Assembly (NCBI RefSeq): GCF_028204155.1 | Contig: NZ_JAQLOI010000003.1 | Location: 248,001-312,000 of the forward strand | DNA length: 64,000 nucleotides | DNA from: Vibrio algarum | GTDB taxonomy: Bacteria > Pseudomonadota > Gammaproteobacteria > Enterobacterales > Vibrionaceae | Reading direction: 5' to 3' | Shown here: positions 35,831-46,770 of the stretch, piece by piece | How the letters are laid out: each line of letters begins with the position of its first letter | Position numbering within the stretch: the stretch's first letter is position 1 | Translations under genes and position numbers: made by a program | The notes under the pieces: generated by a model | What the model was told of the DNA's origin: nothing | Seen by the model: only the letters and a program-made list of their open reading frames with translations | The model's database searches: none

Positions 35831-38800
35831 TCGTTTATCACGCCTTTTGAAGGGGAAACTCTGTCCATTAACTTACCACACATCGTACTAATTTCATGAT
35901 TGATCAGCAATAAAGATGGAATGAGCACCAGTGTGATTAGTGTTGCAAAGAGGATCCCATAACCGAGCGCAGCCGCGGCTGGTATAAGAAATTGCGCCTG
36001 AACGGATGTTTCCCCAAGCAATGGCGCTAGGCCCGCAAAAGTGGTAAAAGAAGTCAGAAGTACCGCTCTTAATCGGCCAGTACAAGCCTCAAATATCGCC
36101 TCTTTAACCGCCATGTTCTTTTCTCGTACCAAGGTATTGAATCGAGACACGAGTAGCAAACTATCATTTACCACCACACCACTCAGTGCTAGAACACCGT
36201 TTAAGGACAGTATACTGATAGTCAGATCATTCATTACGTGACCAAGAATCGCACCGACAATACCAAACGGAATCGCCATCATAATAAGAAGCGGCTGAAC
36301 ATAAGACTTCAACGGAATAGCAAGCAAGGCATAGATCGCAATAAGTGCCACTACAAACATGCTGCTCATAGAGCTCGTCGTTTCTGCTTGGTGTTCGGCT
36401 TCACCTGCGAAATCAATCGATAGTCCTGAATATTGAGCTAACAATTGTGGTACAAGTTCAGATTTGATCTGCTGTACTAATTCATTCGATGCTATTACCT
36501 GTTTATCGACGCTCGCAGTAATGAACACAGCCCGTAAACTGTCAATTCGAGTGATCTCTGTTTGCTGATATTCAGTATAAACCTTGGCCACTGTACTTAA
36601 TGGCACCACGGTACCATCTGTTGTCCTTATATGAGCCTCCATAATGTCAGCGAGTGTCTGTCTCTGTTCTTCGGGGTAGCGAACCTTAACCTTGACTTCA
36701 TCGCTATCTCTCTGGAATTTTTGAACTGTTGCCCCTCCGAACGAACGAAGTATTTGTGAAGAAAGGCTTGACGTATCAAGGCCAAGTGATCGCCCTTGCT
36801 CTGTTAGCTCAAATCGATATTGTGGCTCTCCTGGACTCATGTTGTCGTCAATTCCGCTCACGCCTTTTATACTTTCGAGCTTCGCTTTCATTTCCGCACC
36901 CGCAGCGAAAACTGTATCGCTATCCCAGGCTTTAAGTTCGACCTTAAACGTATCTCCCATCGATTTTTTGGATTCAATACTGAGCTTTTTAACACCTTCC
37001 GGATTGCCGACTAACGTTTTCCATTCCTTTATTAACTCGGTAGGCTCATAAACACTGTTGCTATCAATTTCAACGATGACCGAGCCGCTATCATCATTCT
37101 CAGCCGTAACTTGTAGGTTAAGTATTTCGCTCTCTTGCGTACCATACTTGTCGATAAGCTTTGCATCGGCCGCTATTACGGTACTTTCTAGCTGCAACAA
37201 ACTGGCTTGGGTCTGACCATAGCTCGCGTCGTCATACATAGAGATCTCCCCACGTATCGTATCGCCTGCAATGTCAGGGAAAAAGAAACTCGAACTTTGC
37301 CAGTCACAGGCAAACCAACCACCAGTACAAAAAGAGAGAGAAATAAAACGATGACGGCATACCGATATTGAAGTGCAACACCAATTGCTCTGCGGTAAAT
37401 ATGAAGACTAAACCATTGAAGTCCCGCATCCGCACCATGTTGAATTCTTGACCAAATACCCTTTCCTGCCGCTCGATGTGTGTTTAAGTGTGCTAAATGA
37501 GAAGGCAGTATGAGTTTTGATTCCACTACGGATAGCAGCAGACAAATCATGACGACCGTACCGAATTGGGCATAGATTTCACCCATTCGCCCTTCTACAT
37601 TGGCTATAGCAATAAACGCCGCTACCGTCGTTAATACCCCGAAAATAGTCGGCACCGCGACTTTCAAGGTACCTCTCACGGTACTTTCTATACTATCTCC
37701 ATCTTCTCGCCGTGTGGTGTAGATACTCTCCCCGACCACTACAGCGTCATCGACGACAATACCAAGGGCCATGATGAACCCGAAAGTGGTCATCTCATTG
37801 ATGGTTAGGCCCGTAAAATTGTCCGTCATGAAATATAACGTACCGAAGAAGACAAATGGCAAACCTGCCGCCACCCAAAAGGCGACTCTCAAGTTTAAAA
37901 AGACAGCCAAAATAATAAAAACTAACGCGATACCGGATAGCGCATTTTTTACCAACAGGCTTAGACGATCTTTGATGATAGTGCTCGAATCATACCAAGT
38001 AGTCAGCTGCACATCCTGAGGAAGATAATTAGAAGTATTCCATTTATCTACCACCTGATTCGCCTGATCGACAATTTTGGTAATATCGCCATACTCATCC
38101 ATGACAATCTCGATTGCCATACCGCTTTGTTGGTTATAGCGTGACAATGTAAAAGTATCGTCTTCAAACGTTTCTGTTACGTTAGCAATATCTCCCAAGT
38201 AGATATGGGTTCCATCAGATAAGGTAAGAAGACGTATATTGGCAAACTCTTGTTGCTCATAAGCCTGTTCAGACACCTTTAATCTCACCACCTTCTCGTT
38301 ATTTCTAAGGCTAGTAGTGATGGCACTAGAAGATTCAGCATTAATAGCATCCGAAACATCAGATAATGTTAGCCCGTACGCCTGCAATTTAGCTTCGTCT
38401 AACTCGACTGCTATCATAGGGTCGGCTGTGGCTTTGATATCCAAATCACGGATAGCCGGTTGTGTTAATAAGTCAGATTTTAGCTTCTCTGCAAGATCTT
38501 GAAATGTCGCTCTGTCAGCATCACCATAAAGTTGAACCCAAATGGCGTGATCTTGCCTAGTGGCTTTTTCAATCACTGGATTATCAGCGTCCGAAGGAAA
38601 ATCATTAATCGCATCAACCTTGGTTTTGATATCCGTAAAAAGGGTATCCAATGGGTAGTCACTGTTTTTTTCAACCACCACCTGACTACCGTTGGCATTC
38701 GATGTTGAAGTAATCGCATCAATACCGGCTACGCTTTCTAACGCTTCTTCTATTTTAATGGCGATCCCTTCTTCTGCCTGATTAGGATCACCACTGTCAT

Positions 38801-38978
38801 AAGTAACCGATATGGTTACTCTATCGGGTGCAAGACTAGGAAAGGCTTCTTTACGAATCTCACTTAAAGAAAAAATACCCATCACAATAGTGCCAATAAG
38901 AAGAAGATTTGCTGCCACTGAATTGCGAGCGAACCAACCTATAATTCCTTCACTGTAACTTGAGGTAGAGTTTTGCAT
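35824..38978 (-). CDS. RND efflux permease (HAE1/AcrB type), one frameshift
   Basis: The frame breaks at an A5 run (plus strand 37280-37284). One more base yields 1051 residues, the standard length. Twelve membrane helices in two blocks of one plus five, two large periplasmic loops, and the proton-relay helix with GIVVDDAVVVGE in the first half are seen; the second half has SGVVVNDSLLLVSRF. The N-terminus is MQNSTSSYSEGIIGWFARNS. It lies between the adaptor gene (five bases upstream) and the response regulator in a tolC-like-adaptor-pump-regulator-kinase operon. The substrate is unknown. Confidence 0.92.
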
Positions 38979-38983
38979 GTCGA

Positions 38984-40195
38984 TTACCCTTCAAGCTTAG
39001 GAGTCATAAGCATACCAACGACGTAATTACTTAATGGTCTTTTAATGATTTGAGCCGAACTGATATCTTCAATTGGTGACACATAAACAGAACCTGATTT
39101 TTCAAATACCTTTTTAGCTGGCACCTTATTAAGCAGATTATCTTCCGTTAAATACCAGATATCACCTTGCTGTGAAATTGCCGACGCTGGTAACTCCCAT
39201 GTATTGTCTAATATTGCGCCTTCGATATGTGCCTGAACAAACGTTCCTGGGAACAGACCTACGTCTTGCTCGAAAGGCTTATCAACGGCAATAACCAATG
39301 ATCGTTGACGAGACGCTACATCTACATGCTGCTCAACACGAGTAACATACCCTTGCCAGCTATTCTCACCATCTGAGCTATACAAAGTAACTGGCCATTT
39401 TGCATTATCTTTGTTGGAGATATCGCTGTTCGTTAATTTTGGCAGTGATTGCCACTGTTTCATTGATAATGGGATTTCAATTTCAACCAAATCTGTACTG
39501 TATAGTTCTGCTACTGATGTACCCACTTGTGCGTAACTACCTGGTTGAATGTTTCTTTCAACCACCAACGCATCAAATGGGGCCTTGATTACCGTTTTCG
39601 CCAAATCTTGCTGGGCTTTCTTTAGACTATATTTGGCATTTTCTACTACTGCTATTTGTGCCGCAAGTTGAGGTTCTCTTAACACTAAAGGGGAATTAGG
39701 TTCTCCAGTCATACCTGAACGTTTCCATTCTAATCGCGCTTGTTCTCCTGTTCTTTCTTCTTCTAACAAATCAAGTTCAGCTTGAGCTAAATCGGATTTA
39801 GCGGCCGCAACAGCCTGCAAATAGGTGGTATTTTCAAGTGTTGCTAAAACATCACCTTTTTTAACTAACTTACCCGTTTCGAAACGAGGCATAAGCTTTT
39901 CAACCCTGCCACTCACTTCTGCACTATAGGTAATAGCATAATGGGCAGATGCTTCACCGTAACCTTTCACTAATGCCTTATACGTATCGGCTTTGACTTC
40001 GAGTACAACGACGCTCGGTGCACTTGCCGCTATCATCTCTTCTTGAACCGCTTTCGGCACATTAGAAGAGCGATGAGCATTTTGTGACGGTGGACCTTTT
40101 TTGTCAGCGAGTTGAGACCCCGTATACGCAATGGTACTGCCTAAACATGCGATAGAAACTAGCGTGACAAGAATCGGTAATGGTTTAAGTTTCAT
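38984..40195 (-). CDS. RND efflux membrane-fusion protein
   Basis: 403 residues. An N-terminal hydrophobic helix or signal (about 7-25) is followed by the first lipoyl half (VSGRVEKLMPRFETGKLVKKGD), an alpha-hairpin (about 115-195), the second lipoyl half (VIKAPFDALVVERNIQPGSYAQVG) and the barrel domain. The start overlaps the stop of the outer-membrane channel gene by four bases (ATGA), and the stop is five bases before the pump gene. It is the periplasmic bridge of this tripartite pump. Confidence 0.9.
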   Translation of the reverse strand: MKLKPLPILVTLVSIACLGSTIAYTGSQLADKKGPPSQNAHRSSNVPKAVQEEMIAASAPSVVVLEVKADTYKALVKGYGEASAHYAITYSAEVSGRVEKLMPRFETGKLVKKGDVLATLENTTYLQAVAAAKSDLAQAELDLLEEERTGEQARLEWKRSGMTGEPNSPLVLREPQLAAQIAVVENAKYSLKKAQQDLAKTVIKAPFDALVVERNIQPGSYAQVGTSVAELYSTDLVEIEIPLSMKQWQSLPKLTNSDISNKDNAKWPVTLYSSDGENSWQGYVTRVEQHVDVASRQRSLVIAVDKPFEQDVGLFPGTFVQAHIEGAILDNTWELPASAISQQGDIWYLTEDNLLNKVPAKKVFEKSGSVYVSPIEDISSAQIIKRPLSNYVVGMLMTPKLEG

Positions 40196-41559
40196 GAGGA
40201 TACTCCTAAGCCCAATGCTAGGCCTAAATCAATTCGGTTTACTAAACGGTTATAAATAACTTGAGTAAGGTTCGCTTTAACATCAAACCCATTGGTTTGA
40301 ACAGAAATCAAATCAGAGATATCTACCAAGCCTTCTCTATATTTTTCCTGGTAATTAGCAAAACTGCGTTTCGCACTTTCAAGTGCAAGTTCTAAATGTC
40401 GCTGTTGTTCCGCTAATGATTTTTCTTGACCAAGCGCGTTCTCAACTTCGTTTACCGCATTCAATAATGTTTCTTGATAAACCCAATAGGCTTTCTCTGT
40501 CGTCATTTCAGCAATATCAACTTGTGACTGTAAGTAACCACCGTCAAAGATAGGGGCGGACAACTGACCAAGCAGGCTCCATAATGGACTGGTTAACAAT
40601 GCAGAGGTTGGAGAAGAGGCAGTATCGGAGAGGGCAACGGATAAACTGATAGAGGGTAGAAGTGCCTTGTACGCCGCGTCCGTTCTAAATTCTTCTGCTT
40701 CTAAATCATAAAAAGCGCTTTTCAAGTCGGGTCGTCTTGATAAATCCTGTTCAGGAAGAGAGACCAGCGGTGTAATAACGTCGGGAAATTCAGCGCTAAC
40801 ATTGAAACTCTGATCACCTCCCATGGTACCAATGAGTAAAGCAAGACTTCTCTCATTTTGAGCTAGCACTTCAGTATAATTCGCTAACGTTGCGCGGGTT
40901 GAAGCACTGTCTGTTCTAGCGGTGTCTAAATCTTCTAGATCACCTAACCCTGCACGGTATTTTTCTAGGATGAGGCTTTCATTGTCTTCGGTTATCTGTA
41001 GTCTTTGCTTTTCAATATCCACTAACTGTTTTTGTAAGCTAATCTGTAGCCACGCACGCATAATGTTAGCGGCTAAAGTATCGGTTGCACTTTGATAATT
41101 GGCAATGCTGCTAGCAATGTCTTTGTCGGCTGCGTTCGTCTCATTGCCGATTTTATTCCACAGGTCCACTTCCCAGCTGACGGTAAGATCCGCACTGTAT
41201 GATGCATCCGATTCTTCTTCTTTATCCGCATCGTATCCCGCTGTTAATGAAGGGATTCGAGAGCTATTTGTGGCATCGCGTTCTGCATAAACAATTTTTA
41301 AAGCCATTAAGGTTTGCTGCAAGCTTGGATTCTTCTCCATTGCTTGATTAATCAACATATCTAATTCGGGAATATTCATTAATTCCGTTAGACTAACAAC
41401 CTCTGTTGCCTCTGACTGCGCAGCGTTCCACTGTATTTGCTGTTCAAGGGACTGCTTAGCAAGTTCTTGAAAATTCTTATCCGGTGATGAACTGCACCCC
41501 ATTAAACTGACAATAGCCAGTGCGACGAGGGAACGACTCATTTTTCCATAAGACTTCAT
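40192..41559 (-). CDS. Outer-membrane efflux lipoprotein (TolC/NodT family)
   Basis: 455 residues. Lipoprotein signal with lipobox SLMGC (Cys22). Two repeats of the outer-membrane efflux protein fold follow, with long coiled-coil helices and the typical phrases DLTVSWEVDLWNKIG and LSAPIFDGGYLQSQVDIAE. It is the first gene of the five-gene operon and gives the pump its own exit channel. The promoter should lie in 41560-41705, where no clear operator was found. Confidence 0.9.
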   Translation of the reverse strand: MKSYGKMSRSLVALAIVSLMGCSSSPDKNFQELAKQSLEQQIQWNAAQSEATEVVSLTELMNIPELDMLINQAMEKNPSLQQTLMALKIVYAERDATNSSRIPSLTAGYDADKEEESDASYSADLTVSWEVDLWNKIGNETNAADKDIASSIANYQSATDTLAANIMRAWLQISLQKQLVDIEKQRLQITEDNESLILEKYRAGLGDLEDLDTARTDSASTRATLANYTEVLAQNERSLALLIGTMGGDQSFNVSAEFPDVITPLVSLPEQDLSRRPDLKSAFYDLEAEEFRTDAAYKALLPSISLSVALSDTASSPTSALLTSPLWSLLGQLSAPIFDGGYLQSQVDIAEMTTEKAYWVYQETLLNAVNEVENALGQEKSLAEQQRHLELALESAKRSFANYQEKYREGLVDISDLISVQTNGFDVKANLTQVIYNRLVNRIDLGLALGLGVSS

Positions 41560-41706
41560 GATCTGTCTCTCCTATTCTAGATTTCTCGAGAATAAAACAG
41601 CACTGGTTAAAAGAGGGTTAAAAGAGGTTATTAAAATAAGCTAGTTGCTGATTAGTTTTTAGTGAAGACTCTCAACAATTAATTAGTAAATCCTTACCTT
41701 GAAATC

Positions 41707-41743
41707 AACGCCCCTTAAATACAATTTGTGTTTAAGGGGCGTT
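41707..41743 (-). terminator. Terminator of the ABC transporter operon
   Basis: A 13-base-pair perfect stem (AACGCCCCTTAAA / TTTAAGGGGCGTT) with an 11-base loop, six bases beyond the stop of the last transporter gene. Confidence 0.75.
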
Positions 41744-41748
41744 TATCG

Positions 41749-42600
41749 TTATTTCTCACCTAAACGAATACTTTCGGAGCGTGCGCGTAAGTATTCCATC
41801 GTGAGTAACAGCAACATCGACACAACCACCAATAAGGTCGCGACCGCTAAAATTGTTGGGTTAATTTGCTCACGCAGTCCAGAAAACATTTGTCGAGGGA
41901 TAGTCCGCTGTTCAGGCCCTGCAAGAAAAAGTACGACAACCACTTCGTCAAACGATGTTACAAACGCGAACAAAGCACCAGAAATAACACCAGGGCGAAT
42001 CAACGGCATAATTATCTTAAAAAATGTATAACCTGGTTTTGCCCCCATACCTAACGAAGCGTTAACAAGAGATAAATCGAATCCAGCTAATGCCGCGTTT
42101 ACCGTAATGATAACAAAGGGCGTCCCCAATACGGCGTGAGCGATGATAACCCCAAGATACGTCCCTGCCAGATTCAGTTGAGTATAAAAGAAGAACATCC
42201 CAGCCGCAGTGATGATCAATGGCACAATCATAGGTGAAAGCAGTAACGCCATAATCGCACGCTGAAACGGCATATTAGAGTTGCTCATACCAATAGCGGC
42301 AAGTGTGCCCAACACTGTCGCAATTATTGTCGAAGCAATACCGATTAAAAAACTGTTCTTTATCGCTAACATCCATTTGTCGTCATTCCAAATCTGCTGA
42401 TACCACTTGATTGAATATGCCTCTGGATCGAGGGCTAACATCCCTTCAGTGAAAGAGAAAAACGGCTCAGAGTTGAATGAAAGTGGGATAATTACCAATA
42501 TTGGTAACATCAAAAAGGCCAACACTAAATAAGCACTTAAAGAGAGACTTATTGACCCTAACTTCTGCATTGGTGAGTAATAACTTGGAAAACGTGACAT
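41749..42600 (-). CDS. ABC transporter permease, PotC/PotI-like
   Basis: 283 residues from ATG 42600, which lies 8 bases after the stop of the partner permease; the open frame extends to 42648 but overlaps that gene. Six membrane helices and the EAA loop (NASLGMGAKPGYTFFKIIMPLIRPGV) are seen. This is the second inner-membrane subunit of a polyamine-type (PotABCD family) importer. Confidence 0.88.
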   Translation of the reverse strand: MSRFPSYYSPMQKLGSISLSLSAYLVLAFLMLPILVIIPLSFNSEPFFSFTEGMLALDPEAYSIKWYQQIWNDDKWMLAIKNSFLIGIASTIIATVLGTLAAIGMSNSNMPFQRAIMALLLSPMIVPLIITAAGMFFFYTQLNLAGTYLGVIIAHAVLGTPFVIITVNAALAGFDLSLVNASLGMGAKPGYTFFKIIMPLIRPGVISGALFAFVTSFDEVVVVLFLAGPEQRTIPRQMFSGLREQINPTILAVATLLVVVSMLLLLTMEYLRARSESIRLGEK

Positions 42601-42607
42601 AACTAAC

Positions 42608-43846
42608 TTACCCCAATTTAATATTTTTAACACCGACGCTGCGGTCATAAACCCAGTACAACAATATAATTAATACCAGCAGCAAACTGCCTAGCGCTGC
42701 GGCCAGTTCCCAGTTGTTAGAAGATTGCATGTGGAAGGCGATAATATTACTTATCATCTGCCCGTCTGTGCCTCCCACCAATGCAGGGGTAATGTAGTAA
42801 CCAATCGAAATAATAAAAACCAAAAGCGCACCAGCACTAAGGCCGGGTAATGTCATCGGAAAATAGATTTTGTAAAAGGCAGGAAGTGGCTTTGAGCCAA
42901 GAGACAATGCCGCTCTAAAGTAACTGGGGTCGATATTTTTCATCACACTATAAAGTGGTAAAACCATAAATGGTAAAAGTATATGGGTCATGGAGATAAC
43001 GGTCGCAAACTCGGTATACAAGAGTTCCAAGGGTTCACGAATTATCCCTATCGATTGCAATGTCGAATTCACTACCCCGTTAGTTTGCAGCAAAGCAATC
43101 CAAGACGTGGTTCTTACCAGTAATGAAGTCCAAAATGGCAATAATACAAAAACAATCAGTGTATTGGCTTTTTTAGAACTCGCTTGCGCCAAATAGTACG
43201 AGAGAGGGAAAGCGAGAATGGCCGTAAGTAGCGTAATCGTAAAAGCGATGCGGATACTGCGCCAATACAGTTTAAGATATATTTGAGTGTCTCTGGCTTC
43301 AATATCTCCTGCTTTATTACGCTTAAGATCCATTGACGTCAGATAAAATCTATCTGTCCAAACACCACCAAGTTGGTACATTGCACTCCAGAGATCTGGG
43401 TTATGCCACTTCTTATGGCTAGCAAGCAATTGCTCGCCTTCCCCATTCACTAGCTCTTCTGTCGGTATCTTTTTTAGCTTACGCGAGGTAGATTTTATTA
43501 GGCTCGATGAGCCCGGTATTGCCCTATTTAGTTCTTCTGCGAGTTTGCCAGAAAGTCGCTCGTTGGCTAATACTTGTAGTTCTTGGCTAAAAACCGCAAT
43601 CGTAGAACGAGGTGGCATTCCACCCTGCTTTGCATCCCACCCCTTCATGGACGTTAGTGTTTCAGGAATCAACTGAGCCACAGTGGGGTGATAAACACTT
43701 CGATACAACATAGTGGCAATCGGTGCAATAAATGCCAGCAAGACAAAACACAAAAGTGGTAACGTAAACGCTAACAACTTCAGTTTTTTTCGTTTCAGTT
43801 GTTTCTGAAAATGCGCTTTCTCTTCCGCATTAAGTTGTGCTGACAT
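42608..43846 (-). CDS. ABC transporter permease, PotB/PotH-like with long periplasmic insert
   Basis: 412 residues, longer than the usual 280-310. After a charged N-terminus and first helix (about 28-50), an extra periplasmic segment of about 140 residues precedes the usual five-helix core with the EAA loop (ALSLGSKPLPAFYKIYFPMTLPGL). Such inserts occur in one subgroup of the polyamine/opine-type permeases. It is the third gene of the four-gene importer operon. Confidence 0.88.
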   Translation of the reverse strand: MSAQLNAEEKAHFQKQLKRKKLKLLAFTLPLLCFVLLAFIAPIATMLYRSVYHPTVAQLIPETLTSMKGWDAKQGGMPPRSTIAVFSQELQVLANERLSGKLAEELNRAIPGSSSLIKSTSRKLKKIPTEELVNGEGEQLLASHKKWHNPDLWSAMYQLGGVWTDRFYLTSMDLKRNKAGDIEARDTQIYLKLYWRSIRIAFTITLLTAILAFPLSYYLAQASSKKANTLIVFVLLPFWTSLLVRTTSWIALLQTNGVVNSTLQSIGIIREPLELLYTEFATVISMTHILLPFMVLPLYSVMKNIDPSYFRAALSLGSKPLPAFYKIYFPMTLPGLSAGALLVFIISIGYYITPALVGGTDGQMISNIIAFHMQSSNNWELAAALGSLLLVLIILLYWVYDRSVGVKNIKLG

Positions 43847-43876
43847 TGCTTACTCCTTTCTCACTTTAGTAAAAAA

Positions 43877-44929
43877 TTATTTCAATAACCATTCGTTGAA
43901 TTTTTCACCTAGAGATTCACCATAATCTGCCCAGAATAGACCCGATGCTTTCAGACCCTCATCCAAATGCGATGATGGCAGTTTAGGGAGCAGATCTTTA
44001 TCTACATACTGGTAAGAAGATTGGCGAGTCGGGCCATAAGCGATATCTGGCATGCCAGAAAGTGGCTTAGATCCTGTTGCGAAGCGTATAAATTCTTCTG
44101 CTAGCGCCTTGTGTTTAGTACCCTTTACAATAGCCCACACATCCAAGTCATACAGATGCGCATCCCAGACCATTTCAAACGGCTTTCCTTCTTCTTGTAT
44201 GGCGTTGAAGATACGGCCATTAGCAGACTGAACCATCACCGCACCACCATCATTTAACAGTTGTGGTGCCTGAGACCATGAATCGAACCAGACTATGTCA
44301 TCTTTAATTGTCGCAAGTTTTGCTAGAGCACGCTGTTGGCCTTCGTCAGTCTCTAACACTGCGTACACTTCTTCTTTAGGCACACCATCGGCAATGAGTG
44401 CCCATTCCATATTCACCTGCGGACGCTTACGTAGTGCGCGTTTACCTGGGAACTTTTTCGTATCAAACAGATCCATTACCGACATTGGTTCGCCACCTTT
44501 AATGGTGTCGCTGTTGTAAGCAAACAGAACTGTCCAAACAATGTTACCTACACCACATTCGTTGGCGAGCGCTTCTTTATTAAAGTCCTCCATTGCTGGC
44601 GTCCCATCTGAACCCGCTGGCAACGTGTCCATTGGAAATGGTTCTAATAAACCTTCTGAGCAAGCTCGTTCCAGATCGATCACTTCTACGTCGATAACAT
44701 CCCAAAGCACATTGCCACTTTCAACCTGGGCTTTGAGCTCCGCTATACCGCCAGAGTAGTCTTCAAACAGAATCTTGTTCCCTGTTTTTTCAACAAAAGG
44801 GTCGATCATATGTTTTTGTTGTGTCGCACCATATGAGCCACCAAAAGAAACGGCGGTAAGTTGCTCTGCAAAAGCGCTAGAACTCAGTGCTCCTGCTAAC
44901 AACAAAGCTGTTGTAGTTTTTCTAATCAT
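43877..44929 (-). CDS. Periplasmic substrate-binding protein, PotD/PotF-like
   Basis: 350 residues with a Sec signal peptide (about 1-21, cleavage after SAFA). The mature protein has the polyamine-binding family layout: opening strand LTAVSFGGSYGATQQKHMIDPF, a middle with WDVIDVEVIDLERACSEGLLEP, and ALRKRPQVNMEWALIADG. The acidic and aromatic residues that hold diamines in PotD/PotF cannot be matched with confidence by eye, so polyamine, opine or another cationic amine are all possible. It lies between the ATPase and permease genes. Confidence 0.88.
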   Translation of the reverse strand: MIRKTTTALLLAGALSSSAFAEQLTAVSFGGSYGATQQKHMIDPFVEKTGNKILFEDYSGGIAELKAQVESGNVLWDVIDVEVIDLERACSEGLLEPFPMDTLPAGSDGTPAMEDFNKEALANECGVGNIVWTVLFAYNSDTIKGGEPMSVMDLFDTKKFPGKRALRKRPQVNMEWALIADGVPKEEVYAVLETDEGQQRALAKLATIKDDIVWFDSWSQAPQLLNDGGAVMVQSANGRIFNAIQEEGKPFEMVWDAHLYDLDVWAIVKGTKHKALAEEFIRFATGSKPLSGMPDIAYGPTRQSSYQYVDKDLLPKLPSSHLDEGLKASGLFWADYGESLGEKFNEWLLK

Positions 44930-44963
44930 TGTGATTCCTTCTTAGTCCATTAAGTTGGGTTGT

Positions 44964-46058
44964 TTACGGTTTAAGGGCTAACCCGTCGTTTACCGACCAA
45001 GTCAACCTTGCTGTTTCATTACGTTTGAAGCGCGGTGCCTGATGATCGTTCAAGACCTTTAACATAACTTCTGTTTTATCACTCAATCGGAAGAAGTAGC
45101 GGATGAAATCACCAACATAGAGTTGGGTGATAAAACTAGCTTCAATACTATTTGCGTTCTCAAGAGCGTGCTCGCCAATGAATAGATTTTCAGGACGAAC
45201 AGCAAGAATGCACTCTTCTCCTATATCCGGTGCATTCATGGCCATCGATTTCACTATACTTCCGTCACCAAGCTTAAGTTCAGCTTGATCACCATGGATC
45301 TGTATGACGCTGGCGGGGAGATGATTATTCTCACCAATAAAGTCGGCAACAAATGCGTTAACCGGTTTTTCGTACAACTCATCCGGACTCGCGCATTGCT
45401 GAACAACACCGTCATCAAACACGGCGATACGATCCGACATGGTTAAGGCTTCCGTCTGATCGTGGGTTACATAGATAGCGGTAAATCCAATTTTTTCGTG
45501 AAGACGCTTGATCTCAAACTGCATTTGTTCACGCAGATTTTTATCTAGTGCTCCTAGCGGTTCATCCATAAGCACAATAGAAGGTTCAAAAATTAGAGAG
45601 CGAGCAAGGGCAACTCGTTGACGTTGTCCCCCTGATAATTGCCCTGGATAGCGTTTTCCAAATAGTTCAAGCTCAACCAAGGCGAGTGATTCAGCCACAC
45701 GAGTTTCAATTTCATCTGCTGGGATTTTTCTAACTTTAAGGGGATAAGCAAGGTTTTCTTCAACGGTCATGTGAGGGAAAAGTGCATAGTGTTGAAACAC
45801 CATGCCAATGTTTCTGTCGTATGGAGCAACATTGGTAATCGGCTGACCATCCACTAAAATCTCACCACTGGTGACATCTTCAAATCCCGCTAGCATCATC
45901 AAACACGTTGTTTTGCCAGAGCCTGAAGGGCCCAAAAGAGTGACAAACTCTCCTTTTCGGATATTCAGGTTAAATTCTTTAACAACAAGATTATGCAGGT
46001 CGTAGCTCTTTTTAACTTTGAGAAACTGTACGTATTTCTCGTCACTTTTATTGCTCAT
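44964..46058 (-). CDS. ABC transporter ATPase, PotA-like
   Basis: 364 residues. Walker A GPSGSGKTTCL, Q-loop, signature LSGGQRQRVALARSL, Walker B SIVLMDEPLGALD and the switch His (VTHDQTEAL) are all present. A C-terminal TOBE regulatory domain follows (about 275-360). It is the first gene of the importer operon and powers the two permeases. Confidence 0.93.
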   Translation of the reverse strand: MSNKSDEKYVQFLKVKKSYDLHNLVVKEFNLNIRKGEFVTLLGPSGSGKTTCLMMLAGFEDVTSGEILVDGQPITNVAPYDRNIGMVFQHYALFPHMTVEENLAYPLKVRKIPADEIETRVAESLALVELELFGKRYPGQLSGGQRQRVALARSLIFEPSIVLMDEPLGALDKNLREQMQFEIKRLHEKIGFTAIYVTHDQTEALTMSDRIAVFDDGVVQQCASPDELYEKPVNAFVADFIGENNHLPASVIQIHGDQAELKLGDGSIVKSMAMNAPDIGEECILAVRPENLFIGEHALENANSIEASFITQLYVGDFIRYFFRLSDKTEVMLKVLNDHQAPRFKRNETARLTWSVNDGLALKP

Positions 46059-46473
46059 GCATCCCTCTTAGAACAGCTTATTTACGACGATTCCCGTGCA
46101 ATGGCACAAGTTTTCGCACTCACCCAACATCCTGTTTTAGAGCGCTTTTTTTTCGTTTAGTGCGAATACACTAACCGCTATACCTCTTACTTATCGCAAG
46201 TTCAGTGCCAGTTAGATTTATATGATGAAAAATCAATTGATATGCTAATTTAGTAGGATTGGGACGAGCTAGAGTAGTTCGAGAAACTAGTAAGTAAGAA
46301 AATAACAGCACAATATGCTAAAAACTAATTGGACGGGGATATCTATACATACGAAAAATAGAACCCTCTAATGGTGCGCGTTCACCAGTAATGTGCACAA
46401 CTGATAGCTTTGTATAAGATCTCTTTCAGTTGTGGCACCATCTGTGATTGATAGGATTTTTGTTGGCAACTTT
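46059..46473. other. Gene-free stretch upstream of the importer operon
   Basis: 415 bases without a supported gene, holding the promoter for the ATPase gene and the end region of the Dabb gene. The notable element is the inverted repeat at 46157-46174. Nothing else was recognised. Confidence 0.5.
46157..46174. promoter_or_regulatory. Candidate operator upstream of the polyamine-type importer
   Basis: A perfect inverted repeat TTAGTG-CGAATA-CACTAA about 100 bases upstream of the ATPase gene start. Its symmetry and place suggest a repressor or activator site for the importer; the regulator is unknown. Confidence 0.4.
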
Positions 46474-46770
46474 CTAAATGCTATAGTCAAATACCACGAT
46501 ATCTTTAATAATCTTTCGAAAATGAACCTTCAAAGCTTCATGCTCTGGATGAGGTAAATACCTTTGTCTCGCCTCTTCATCACTAAAGGTCATTAAAATA
46601 GCCAGATCGTAATTTTTATTTTTCCCCTCAAGGCTATCATTTATCCCCCACTCGACCTCTACAATACCGTCAATTAACCGCGATATTTGCATAAACGCCT
46701 GTTTTGCTGCATCCATCTCTTCTGTTGTTGCTTCGGGTTTTGTTTCTATCAGCATAATATGGCGTATCAT
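46474..46770 (-). CDS. Stress-responsive A/B barrel (Dabb) domain protein
   Basis: 98 residues forming one ferredoxin-like Dabb domain: opening strand IRHIMLIETK, middle VEVEWGINDS and the family stretch YDLAILMTFSDEEARQRYLPHPEHEAL. Such small dimeric proteins have varied, mostly unknown roles. It has no operon partner; the hairpin at 46884-46921 separates it from the genes upstream. Confidence 0.85.
   Translation of the reverse strand: MIRHIMLIETKPEATTEEMDAAKQAFMQISRLIDGIVEVEWGINDSLEGKNKNYDLAILMTFSDEEARQRYLPHPEHEALKVHFRKIIKDIVVFDYSI

Noticed and set aside
46232..46241. The palindrome ATCAATTGAT as an operator
   Set aside because: Short, AT-rich and of a kind expected by chance in such DNA; position gives no support.
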